Assembly: GCA_009777135.1 (NCBI GenBank) | Contig: WRMM01000020.1 | Coordinates: 1 to 14,841, forward strand | Direction of reading: 5' to 3' | Origin: Candidatus Fibrimonadales bacterium | GTDB taxonomy: Bacteria > Fibrobacterota > Fibrobacteria > Fibrobacterales > Fibrobacteraceae | Length of the DNA: 14,841 nt | In this document: positions 5,943 to 12,462 of the stretch, piece after piece | How the letters are laid out: the number at the start of each line of letters is the position of its first letter | Position numbering within the stretch: the first letter of the stretch is position 1 | Translations under genes and position numbers: made by a program | Notes under the pieces: generated by a model | What the model was told of the DNA's origin: nothing | The model's database searches: none | The model's input: the letters and a program-made list of their open reading frames with translations, nothing else

Positions 5943-7139
5943 TTACGCCATCCCTTCCACAAACTCCTTAAATTTTGGCATTGCTACGCTGATTGTTGGC
6001 AGGGAGGCTGTGAAGGAAAAGCGGACGCAGGAATCTAGGCAAAATGCTATGCCCGGCACTATTACCACGCCATGTTCATCCAGCAAAGCTTTGCAGAAAT
6101 CTATTGAATTTGAGATTTGCGTGCCGTTTGCGGTTTTTTTTCCATAATATGCGCTAACATCCACAAATAGATAAAAAGCGCCTTCGGGTTTTGGAAAGCG
6201 GATGTTTTCAATGGATTCCAGCGTTTCGCTCATTCTATGCATTCGCTCGGCAAATTCCTGTTTCATTTCGAGCACAGAATCAAAGGGACCGTTCAGAGCG
6301 GCAATTGCTCCGTATTGCGAAATGTTGGAAGGATGGTGCGTAGTTTGCCCTTGCATTTTCGCTATTTCTTTTGCTATAGCCAAAGGGGCGGCAAGGTAGC
6401 CTATTCGCCAGCCTGTCATGCAGTAGGTTTTTGAAAATCCGTTTACAACCACCGTTCGTTCTTGCATATCCGGCAATGCGGCTATTGAAACTTGCGGCTC
6501 TTTGGTGTAAACTAAATGTTCATATATTTCGTCTGCTATGCAGTATAAATTGTTTTTTGCAATTACCTTTGCCATGGCCTCAAGCTCGGTTTTGCTATAA
6601 GTTACTCCTGTTGGGTTGCATGGGCTGTTCAAAATTATCGCTTTGGTTTTTGGCGTTATGGCTTTTGAAATCTGCTCCGCTTTCAATCTAAAATTATCGT
6701 CAATTGAGCATTCCATAAAAACAGGCGCTCCGCCGCAATAGCGAACCAGTTCCGTATATGTTCCCCAGCAGGGAGTGGGTATAAGCACCTCATCGCCTTC
6801 ATCGACAATTGCGGATATTGCGTTAAAAACAGCGTGTTTTGCGCCAGAAGTAGCAACGATTTGCTCCGAAGAGTAGGTCAGTTTATTTTCTTTCAAAAAT
6901 TTTTCGCAAACGGTATCTTTGAATGACTGCATTCCGCTTGGCGCAGTATAGCGCGTAAGCCCTTTGTTCACGGAATTTATGGCAGCTTCTTTTATGTGAA
7001 GCGGCGTGTCAAAATTCGGCTCCCCAACGGCAAGGCTCCAAATAGACCTGCCTTCGGTGGATAACCGCTTGGCAAGGGTATCTATTTCAACAGTCATAGA
7101 CGGATGAATTTCAGCAATTCTTTTAGATAAAGGTTTCAT
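5943..7139 (-). CDS. aspC: Class I PLP-dependent aminotransferase, probably aspartate aminotransferase (type Ib)
   Basis: A 398-residue fold-type I aminotransferase. Key residues are visible: SLAVGEPNFDTP (35-46), NSPCNPTG (171-178, with N175), D203 and Y206 in IADEIYEH, the PLP lysine K237 in NGFSKTYCMTGWRIGY, and the carboxylate-binding R373 in CVRFSF. The opening (LSKRIAEIHPSMTVEIDTLA) and overall pattern match the Bacillus/Thermus-type Ib aspartate aminotransferases. Such enzymes transfer amino groups between aspartate or other amino acids and 2-oxoglutarate. Substrate range is inferred, and an aromatic or branched-chain role is possible next to ilvC. A small oddity is IAFCLDSCVRF, where relatives usually have Gly after AF. 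The start at 7139 is chosen over 7211 because GGAGG (7147-7151) lies 7 nt upstream and the family begins here. It is divergent from the CorC-like gene. Confidence 0.88.
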   Translation of the reverse strand: MKPLSKRIAEIHPSMTVEIDTLAKRLSTEGRSIWSLAVGEPNFDTPLHIKEAAINSVNKGLTRYTAPSGMQSFKDTVCEKFLKENKLTYSSEQIVATSGAKHAVFNAISAIVDEGDEVLIPTPCWGTYTELVRYCGGAPVFMECSIDDNFRLKAEQISKAITPKTKAIILNSPCNPTGVTYSKTELEAMAKVIAKNNLYCIADEIYEHLVYTKEPQVSIAALPDMQERTVVVNGFSKTYCMTGWRIGYLAAPLAIAKEIAKMQGQTTHHPSNISQYGAIAALNGPFDSVLEMKQEFAERMHRMSETLESIENIRFPKPEGAFYLFVDVSAYYGKKTANGTQISNSIDFCKALLDEHGVVIVPGIAFCLDSCVRFSFTASLPTISVAMPKFKEFVEGMA

Positions 7140-7146
7140 AAAACTG

Positions 7147-7151
7147 CCTCC
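7147..7151 (-). promoter_or_regulatory. Ribosome binding site (GGAGG) of the aminotransferase
   Basis: A perfect GGAGG lies 7 nt before the ATG at 7139. It rules out the longer frame beginning at 7211, which would add 24 residues not seen in the family. Confidence 0.8.
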
Positions 7152-7172
7152 GTAGGTTAATAAAGTTAATTT

Positions 7173-7189
7173 AGAAAATTGTATTTTCT
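7173..7189. promoter_or_regulatory. Compact dyad in divergent promoter region, candidate operator
   Basis: AGAAAAT-TGT-ATTTTCT is a perfect 7-bp inverted repeat around a 3-nt centre. It lies in the 57-bp gap between the divergent aminotransferase (start 7139) and CorC-like (start 7197) genes, where both promoters must sit. An AT-rich dyad can arise by chance, and the arms followed by few T residues do not make a terminator. No cognate regulator is visible. Confidence 0.4.
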
Positions 7190-7196
7190 CCTCCAA

Positions 7197-8492
7197 ATGA
7201 TTCTCCTCCATATCTCCACTTTGCTTCTTCTAATGTTGGCGAGCGGCATTTTTTCGCTTATTGAAATGTCTTTTGTTTCTTCTAGGCAATCTCTTTTGGA
7301 GCAAATGAAACGGGATGGCAAGTGGGGGGCGGCACGAGCTATGGCGATTTTTGATGATATGAACATATTGTTTCCGACCATGCAAACAGGCACTACTTTA
7401 ATTGGAATTTTAGCTGGAGCTTATGGTGGAGCAAAGCTTTCAATCCCTTTTGAGAATTTTTTGGCTGGCTTGCCTGTGCTAAATAAATACGCAAGCATAG
7501 TAGCATTGCCTGCCGTTATTGTTATTGTGACTTATTTTACCTTGATTATTGGCGAACTTGTGCCTAAAAGGCTGGCTCTGCAATTTTCGGAAAAACTTGC
7601 TTGTTTTTTTGCCCCTTTTACCTATTGGCTTTCAATAATCCTAAAACCCATTGTTTGGCTGCTTGATTTTTCTGGCGATGTGATACTTCGCCCGTTTAAC
7701 TTGCACGAAAGTATAAAACGCCCGGTAACAGCCGAGGAGCTTCAGCAGATGGCAAAGCAGGGCCATCAAGAAGGCGGTATAGAAAAAGACGAGCTTACCA
7801 TGGTAAAGCGGGTATTCAATTTGTCTGACAGAAACATTGCTTCTGTTATGACTCCAAGGCTTTTGGTTGAATGGCTCAAGCTGGATATGAGCAAAGACGA
7901 GTTGCGCGGAATTATTATGCTCAGCGAATTTTCGCAATTCCCGGTTGCCGAAGAAAGTTTGGAAAACCCCATAGGAACCGTAAATGCGCACGACCTGCTC
8001 TGCCAGCTTGCCGCAGGCGGTCAATTTAATATACAGGCGATGATAAAACCGCCTCTATTTTTGCCGGAATCCGTAAATGCAATGGATGCTCTTCGCAAAA
8101 TGCAAAAATTTAAAGACCCAATGGCTCTTGTTATAGACCAATACGGAGTTTGCAGCGGCATAGTCACTTTAGAAGATATAACTTCCGTGCTTGTAGCGGA
8201 ATCTGAACTGCCCTCCCTTTCTGAGGATAGTTTGAACATGCAGAATAACGCATGGGTAACGGATGGCTTAACGGATATTCATTCAATTATGGAAAAATTT
8301 TCCCTTAGCGATCTGCCAGGCGAGGAGCCCGATTCTTATCACACGCTCGGAGGAATGGCAATGACTGTTCTAAACAAAATTCCGCAGGCAGGCGATGTTT
8401 TTGTGTGGGAAAATTTGCGTTTTGAAGTTTTGAGCATGAATGGGCAAAGAGTTAACAAGATTAAAATAAGCCGAACAGATGCACCGGTATAA
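7197..8492 (+). CDS. CNNM/CBS-domain membrane protein of the HlyC/CorC family
   Basis: A 431-residue protein with an N-terminal CNNM (DUF21) transmembrane domain (about 1-165). It includes IFSLIEMSFVSSRQSLLEQM, the TGTTLIGILAGAYGG segment and IIGELVPKRLAL, the conserved family core. A CBS pair follows (about 210-335: VMTPRLLVEWLKLD..., then PMALVIDQYGVCSGIVTLEDI). Last is a CorC_HlyC transporter-associated domain (about 350-427, with WVTDGLTDIHSIMEKF, YHTLGGMAM and RFEVLSMNGQRVNKIKI). The family is linked to Mg2+/Co2+ transport or efflux and is often mis-named hemolysin. The cargo here is not known. The ATG at 7197 is preferred over an in-frame TTG at 7179, but neither has a clear ribosome site. 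It converges with mlaE with one base between the stops. Confidence 0.88.
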   Translation: MILLHISTLLLLMLASGIFSLIEMSFVSSRQSLLEQMKRDGKWGAARAMAIFDDMNILFPTMQTGTTLIGILAGAYGGAKLSIPFENFLAGLPVLNKYASIVALPAVIVIVTYFTLIIGELVPKRLALQFSEKLACFFAPFTYWLSIILKPIVWLLDFSGDVILRPFNLHESIKRPVTAEELQQMAKQGHQEGGIEKDELTMVKRVFNLSDRNIASVMTPRLLVEWLKLDMSKDELRGIIMLSEFSQFPVAEESLENPIGTVNAHDLLCQLAAGGQFNIQAMIKPPLFLPESVNAMDALRKMQKFKDPMALVIDQYGVCSGIVTLEDITSVLVAESELPSLSEDSLNMQNNAWVTDGLTDIHSIMEKFSLSDLPGEEPDSYHTLGGMAMTVLNKIPQAGDVFVWENLRFEVLSMNGQRVNKIKISRTDAPV

Positions 8493-8493
8493 T

Positions 8494-9279
8494 TCAATAA
8501 AACAAAAACGAAAACACCGCATCTACCAATATAATAGCCGTTATTGAAAACACAACGCACTTGGTTGTGGCTTTGCCCACGGCATCTGCGCCGCCATGCA
8601 CAGAAAGGCCTTTTGAAACGGCAATCAAAGCTATTAGCCACCCAAAAATCAAACCTTTAAAAAGTGACTTTGCTAAAATGGTTACCGAGAGCGCTTCTCT
8701 TAGCTCAGAAACAAACAGAGCGGTGGGAAGCCCAATGTAAATAATGGCTACCAAATAGCCTGCAAAAATACCTGCCAAATTTGCCAGCATGGTTAACATA
8801 GGCGTGGCTATGCTCATAGCTTGGAACCTTGGCAGCACAAGATATTGAACAGGGTGAATGCCCATTACCCGCAACGCTTTTACCTCTTCTTGAACAACCA
8901 TAGAAGCAATTTCCGCAGTTATTGAAGAGCCAGACCTGCCTGCTAAAATAATCGCGGTAATTAGCGGCCCAATTTCCATAAACACGGTAATGGCAATGCC
9001 TCGAACCAAATAAATTCCCGCCCCCAAAAGCTCAAGCTGAACCGCAGATTGAAAAGAAAGCGTTAATCCAACAAGAAATGTCAAAAGAAAAACTATAATA
9101 ACAGCCGAGCTTCCAAGCCTTATCATTTGAAGCGAAAACGCCCCCTTAAAAGGCAAACGCATTTTATCAAAGTACCCAAGAGTACTCCAATATACAGACT
9201 CGCTCAAAAGATAAACCAAATACCTAAGCTCATAATACAAAGCATACGCTGCTTCGCCAAATCGCTCAATAACCTTCAA
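8494..9279 (-). CDS. mlaE: MlaE/YrbE-family ABC transporter permease (lipid transport)
   Basis: A 261-residue inner-membrane permease of the MlaE (DUF140) family. An N-terminal elbow helix region is followed by about five membrane segments. The family core is recognisable: FLVGLTLSFQSAVQLELLGA, then MEIGPLITAIILAGRSGSSITAEIASM, EVKALRVMGIHPVQYLVLPR, and near the end GLSVHGGADAVGKATTKCVV. MlaE works with the MlaF ATPase and an MCE protein (MlaD) to move phospholipids between the inner and outer membranes. Neither partner is in the window. The start is TTG at 9279, supported by AAGGGA 7 nt upstream and by family length. It begins one base after the glgC stop, so it is very likely translated from the same message. 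It is the last gene of the minus-strand operon. Confidence 0.9.
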   Translation of the reverse strand: MKVIERFGEAAYALYYELRYLVYLLSESVYWSTLGYFDKMRLPFKGAFSLQMIRLGSSAVIIVFLLTFLVGLTLSFQSAVQLELLGAGIYLVRGIAITVFMEIGPLITAIILAGRSGSSITAEIASMVVQEEVKALRVMGIHPVQYLVLPRFQAMSIATPMLTMLANLAGIFAGYLVAIIYIGLPTALFVSELREALSVTILAKSLFKGLIFGWLIALIAVSKGLSVHGGADAVGKATTKCVVFSITAIILVDAVFSFLFY

Positions 9280-9280
9280 G

Positions 9281-10540
9281 CTAATTTCCCTTAATCACTG
9301 TATCCTTGGCGAGTACCACAATTCCTGATTCGGTTAAATGGAATAATGCTTCATCTCGGTCTAGGTTGTAGCCAATTTCAAATCCCGCTGGAATGTGCAA
9401 TCCTTTTTCTATAATTGCTTTGCGGATTTTTGCGCCTGGACCTATTGTGACATCTGGGAAAATTATGGAATCTTCAATCAAAGCTTCTTTTTGAACCACA
9501 ACGCCTGGGCTTAAAACGGAGTTCATCACTTGGCCTCCGCTTACAACGCAACCTGCTGAAATAATTGAATTTACAGCGGTTCCCATGTTGCCGTCAGTTT
9601 CTGTGCGAGAAAATTTTGCCGGAGGCATGTTCCAGTTGAAAGTGCGAATTGGCCAAGCTTCGTTGTAAAGGTCAAATACAGGCTCTTGCAAGCATATATC
9701 CATGTTCGCCTCGTAAAAAGCGTCTATTGTACCAACATCGCGCCAATACCCATTTGTTTTTGGATGCTCGCCTTTAACCGAATTTGTTGTAAAGTCATAA
9801 ACATAAACGGGATATTCAGGGTAAAGATATGGCAAAATATTGTGCCCAAAATCTATAGCTTTGGGGTTGAGCTTGCGAATTTCCAAAAGCTGCCGCACCA
9901 AAAATTTGCTTGTGAAAAGATAGTTGCCCATGCTGGCAAGGCACCAGCCCGGGCGGCTTGGTATTTGCTTTGGATTGTTTTTTGGTTTTTCTTCAAAGCC
10001 CATCATGCGATGGTTTTCGTCCACTTCTATAATGCCAAATTCACTTGCTTCCGAAACGGGAACCGGAATAGCCGCTATTGTGAGCATGGCTTGGCGTTTT
10101 ATGTGGAAGTTCACCATCTGGTTAATGTCCATTTTATATATATGGTCGCCGCCGAATATAGCCACAAGGTCTGGACGCTCGTCTGTTATAAGATTTATGT
10201 TTTGGAAAATAGCATCGCTTGTGCCTTTATACCAGTCATTTCCAGTGCGCATTTGAGCGGGAACCAAGTCCACATATTGCCCCATGCTTGGGTTCAAGCT
10301 CCACGCTGCAGACACATGCTTGTTGAGCGAATCAGATTTGAACTGCGTTAAAATCTTGATTTTCAATATGCCGCTATTTATGAAATTATTCAGCACAAAA
10401 TCAATTATGCGGTAAGTGCCCCCAAAATGCACAGCAGGTTTTGCCCTGTCGCGCGTTAGAGGCGAAAGCCTGCTCCCCTGGCCTCCGGCCATAATCATGC
10501 AGAGAATGCTCTTGTTATGTCTGTAGGAATTTACGCTCAT
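9281..10540 (-). CDS. glgC: Glucose-1-phosphate adenylyltransferase (ADP-glucose pyrophosphorylase)
   Basis: GlgC makes ADP-glucose from ATP and glucose-1-phosphate, the first committed step of bacterial glycogen synthesis. The 419-residue protein shows the nucleotide-binding loop AGGQGSRLSPLTRDRAKPAVHFGG (18-41), IIDFVLNN, the metal/catalytic stretch GGDHIYK (130-136, D132), SEFGIIEVDE, FEEKPK (172-177) and YWRDVGT (265-271). It then has a C-terminal left-handed beta-helix region with hexapeptide-like turns (SIISAGCVVSGG, IFPDVTIGPGAKI). The ATG at 10540 begins where the family does. An in-frame TTG at 10576 would add 12 unlikely residues. The chosen ATG has no Shine-Dalgarno: a GGGGAG sits about 30 nt upstream, too far to serve it. 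It follows the LRR gene by 44 nt and abuts mlaE by 1 nt. No other glg gene is nearby. Confidence 0.94.
   Translation of the reverse strand: MSVNSYRHNKSILCMIMAGGQGSRLSPLTRDRAKPAVHFGGTYRIIDFVLNNFINSGILKIKILTQFKSDSLNKHVSAAWSLNPSMGQYVDLVPAQMRTGNDWYKGTSDAIFQNINLITDERPDLVAIFGGDHIYKMDINQMVNFHIKRQAMLTIAAIPVPVSEASEFGIIEVDENHRMMGFEEKPKNNPKQIPSRPGWCLASMGNYLFTSKFLVRQLLEIRKLNPKAIDFGHNILPYLYPEYPVYVYDFTTNSVKGEHPKTNGYWRDVGTIDAFYEANMDICLQEPVFDLYNEAWPIRTFNWNMPPAKFSRTETDGNMGTAVNSIISAGCVVSGGQVMNSVLSPGVVVQKEALIEDSIIFPDVTIGPGAKIRKAIIEKGLHIPAGFEIGYNLDRDEALFHLTESGIVVLAKDTVIKGN
9287..9292 (-). promoter_or_regulatory. Ribosome binding site (AAGGGA) supporting the TTG start of mlaE
   Basis: AAGGGA lies 7 nt before the TTG at 9279, inside the last codons of glgC. 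It supports the non-ATG start. Confidence 0.55.
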
Positions 10541-10584
10541 AGGTATAATATAGTAAAATGCTGATTTACTCCCCAAACATTGAA
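10541..10584 (-). promoter_or_regulatory. LRR-glgC spacer, possible internal promoter and mini-ORF
   Basis: This is the only gap above 12 nt inside the six-gene cluster. It has an AT-rich TACTATATTATA just before the glgC ATG, which could hold a -10 element. A weak TTGGGG lies 18 nt upstream of TATATT. Start of transcription there would give a very short or leaderless glgC message, which would explain the missing ribosome site. A 4-codon ORF (ATG at 10580, ending TAA) is also present and may be chance. Confidence 0.25.
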
Positions 10585-11391
10585 TTAATCACTGCTTACT
10601 ATATTCGCAAGTTCTTTTGGAATGTTCTTTATGGGGTTGCCAAAAATGCCTATTATGCTTAAAGATTGGCATTTTGCCAAGCTTGGCGGCAGGGTTTTCA
10701 GCTGATTTTCGTCTAAAAGGAGTTCGTTGAGTTTTTTAAATCCTGAAAATTCCTTTGGAATGCTCTTCAACTCGTTTCCAGAAAGTACCAATTCCTCTAA
10801 ATTGCGCAGGTTTGCCAGTGTTGCAGGGACGGACTTCAAGCTATTATTGTCTAAAATGAGTTCCTTTAATTTTTTCAAATCGCCAATTGACTTGGGCAGG
10901 GAGGCAACCATGTTGTCGTGCAGGCTCAGCTTTAAAAGAGATTTTAAATTGCCTATGTTTTTGGGCAGGGCAGTTAACAGATTGCTGGCGGCGTTGAGCA
11001 TTTTTAATTTTTGCAAATCGCATATTGAATCGGGCAGTTTAGATATGGTGTTGTAGCCAACGTATAGTCTTTCCAGCTTTTTTAGCTTGCTCAGGTTTTT
11101 TGGCAAAACCATAATGCCATTGCCTTTGATTGATAAATGCCGCAGATTCTTTAATTCTGTTATTTCTTCTGGGATGTAGGCTATTTTATTGTCGTCTAAA
11201 ACCAGCTTTTCAAGTTTTTTAAATGCGAAAAGTTCTTGCGGAAGCTCGCAAAGTCCCATATCAGACAGGTCTAGCTCCACGGACTCGCGCAAAGCTGCTT
11301 TTTTTATTTTTTGGCGTGCATTTGCAAAGGCTTTTTTGGCTCTGCCAAAATATATCTTTGCAGCCTCTTCTAACTGGATTTCTTTATCCAT
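10585..11391 (-). CDS. Leucine-rich-repeat protein, ten exact 23-residue LRRs, function unknown
   Basis: A 268-residue protein without signal peptide or membrane segment, so probably cytoplasmic. Residues 1-38 are a charged helical cap rich in Lys and Ala (EEAAKIYFGRAKKAFANAR). Residues 39-268 divide into exactly ten 23-residue repeats of the pattern xLxLxxNxLxxLPxxixxLkxLx, for example KLVLDDNKIAYIPEEITELK and ELILDNNSLKSVPATLANLR. The protein stops at the end of the tenth. This is the Shoc2/ROCO-type LRR seen in bacterial and eukaryotic scaffold proteins, normally a protein-binding surface. No kinase, GTPase or ligase domain follows. Its ATG lies 3 nt after the frr stop with AGGTT just before it, so it is probably coupled to frr. 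A partner among the neighbouring Che, Frr, GlgC or Mla proteins is possible but nothing in the sequence shows one. Confidence 0.88.
   Translation of the reverse strand: MDKEIQLEEAAKIYFGRAKKAFANARQKIKKAALRESVELDLSDMGLCELPQELFAFKKLEKLVLDDNKIAYIPEEITELKNLRHLSIKGNGIMVLPKNLSKLKKLERLYVGYNTISKLPDSICDLQKLKMLNAASNLLTALPKNIGNLKSLLKLSLHDNMVASLPKSIGDLKKLKELILDNNSLKSVPATLANLRNLEELVLSGNELKSIPKEFSGFKKLNELLLDENQLKTLPPSLAKCQSLSIIGIFGNPIKNIPKELANIVSSD
10588..11277 (-). repeat. Ten tandem 69-bp coding units (LRR array)
   Basis: The 690 bp encode ten consecutive 23-residue LRR units without insertion or deletion. DNA identity between units is modest, and it is the protein pattern that is regular. The fifth (starting MLNAASN) and tenth (starting IIGIFGN) units depart most from the consensus. 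Confidence 0.8.
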
Positions 11392-11394
11392 AAC

Positions 11395-11931
11395 CTAAAC
11401 CTTCAAAATATCAGCTTCCTTTTCTGCCAAGGCAGCGTCTATTGCACCAATAAATTTATCAGTGATTTTTTGAACATTCTCTATTTCTTTTTTGGATTCG
11501 TCTTCTGGCAGTTCCTTGTTCTTTTTAATGACGTCGTTGGCTTCCCTGCGCAAGTTTCTTATGGCTGTGCGTCCGTCTTCTGCGTGTTTCTTTGCCATTT
11601 TCACCAGCTCTTGCCTGCGTTCAGCGGTTAGAATAGGCATTGCGATTCTAACTCCATCGCCTTCTTTTGAGGGGTTTAGGCCTAAGTTTGCAGCCAAAAT
11701 AGCCTTGCATATAGGGTCTACGAATTGTTTTTCCCAAGGGGTAACAAATAGCATTCTCGGTTCGGGGCTTTTTATGGTGGCTATCTGCGAGATGGGGGTT
11801 TGCGCTCCGTAATATTCCAATTTTACATCGTTCAAGATAGCTGGCGATGCCTGCCCTGTGCGCAATCTGGCAAATTCCCGATGAGTAGCATCAACTGCTT
11901 TCTCCATTTTAGCTTCTAGCTCTGCTGACAT
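11395..11931 (-). CDS. frr: Ribosome recycling factor
   Basis: Frr works with EF-G to split the post-termination ribosome. The 178-residue protein matches the family: the N-terminal helix with REFARLRTGQASPAIL, the domain II region (VKLEYYGAQTPISQIATI, MLFVTPWEKQFV, GLNPSKEGDGVRIAMPILTAERR), and the C-terminal helices with AIRNLRREANDVIKK and KFIGAIDAALAEKEADIL. It is slightly shorter than the usual 185 residues but looks complete. The ATG has GGAGG (plus-strand 11936-11940) only 4 nt upstream. The usual neighbours pyrH and tsf are absent. Instead it lies 12 nt after cheW and 3 nt before the LRR gene, an unusual setting for an essential translation gene. Confidence 0.96.
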   Translation of the reverse strand: MSAELEAKMEKAVDATHREFARLRTGQASPAILNDVKLEYYGAQTPISQIATIKSPEPRMLFVTPWEKQFVDPICKAILAANLGLNPSKEGDGVRIAMPILTAERRQELVKMAKKHAEDGRTAIRNLRREANDVIKKNKELPEDESKKEIENVQKITDKFIGAIDAALAEKEADILKV

Positions 11932-11943
11932 AATGCCTCCGTT

Positions 11944-12462
11944 TTATTTGCTATCCAGCGACTTCACCGCCTGTTTTCCCAAGATATGACGCGCATTCAA
12001 AACAAGGAGCAATTCCTTGTCTAACGGGCAAACGCCCATTACAATGCCATCTTTGGCTCGGCGAAGCTCTCTTACCGCATCGGAAGCATTTGATTCGCCG
12101 GCGCGCCTGTCCACAATGCGGCTGTGCTCAACGGAAACAACATCGCAAACCTCATCTACCATAATGCCAAATGGCTCATCCACGCTTGGCTTGAACACCA
12201 CAACCTTGCCGTGCCCAGCCTCAGCTTTATGCCTTTGGTCAAAACCAAAGGTTTCTCGCAAATTAACCACAAGCAGGATTTGCCCGCGGATATTTATATA
12301 ACCGCAAATATCCGAAGGCGCATGGTAAATTGGGGTTACATTTGTGTTTTCGTTAACTTCCTTTACATCTAGGATATTAACTCCAAACAAGCGATTTGCC
12401 ATGCGAAATGTGCACATTTGCAGGGTTGAATTCATCAAAGCGTCTGTTTCGTCTAAGTTCAT
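11944..12462 (-). CDS. cheW: CheW chemotaxis coupling protein
   Basis: CheW links chemoreceptors to the CheA kinase in the sensory array under the inner membrane. The 172-residue protein has a single CheW (SH3-like) domain (about 13-165): LQMCTFRMANRLFGVNILDVKEV, the conserved GYINIRGQILLVVNLRETFG (54-73, with R59 in the usual array-contact region), PFGIMVDEVCDVV and the final LLLVLNARHIL strand. The first ATG of the frame with a ribosome site is at 12462 (GGAGG 6 nt upstream). The longer GTG form at 12480 would place that site inside the gene. Its ATG overlaps the cheA stop (ATGA), so the pair is coupled. No receptor or response regulator gene is in the window. Confidence 0.94.
   Translation of the reverse strand: MNLDETDALMNSTLQMCTFRMANRLFGVNILDVKEVNENTNVTPIYHAPSDICGYINIRGQILLVVNLRETFGFDQRHKAEAGHGKVVVFKPSVDEPFGIMVDEVCDVVSVEHSRIVDRRAGESNASDAVRELRRAKDGIVMGVCPLDKELLLVLNARHILGKQAVKSLDSK

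Noticed and set aside
5928..5960. TTGACA (5926-5931) followed by AT-rich ATATATATG as a plus-strand promoter and gene start
   Set aside because: The spacing is too short, the TTGACA is made by the CAGGAT repeat, and the plus-strand frame that follows is antisense to the aminotransferase.
7166..7393. 75-codon minus-strand frame over the start of the CorC-like gene
   Set aside because: It is antisense to the first membrane helices of the CorC-like gene and has no family pattern.
9686..10351. 221-codon open frame on the plus strand
   Set aside because: It lies wholly antisense to glgC, whose motifs are unmistakable. The translation is rich in Cys, His and Phe with no recognisable domain.
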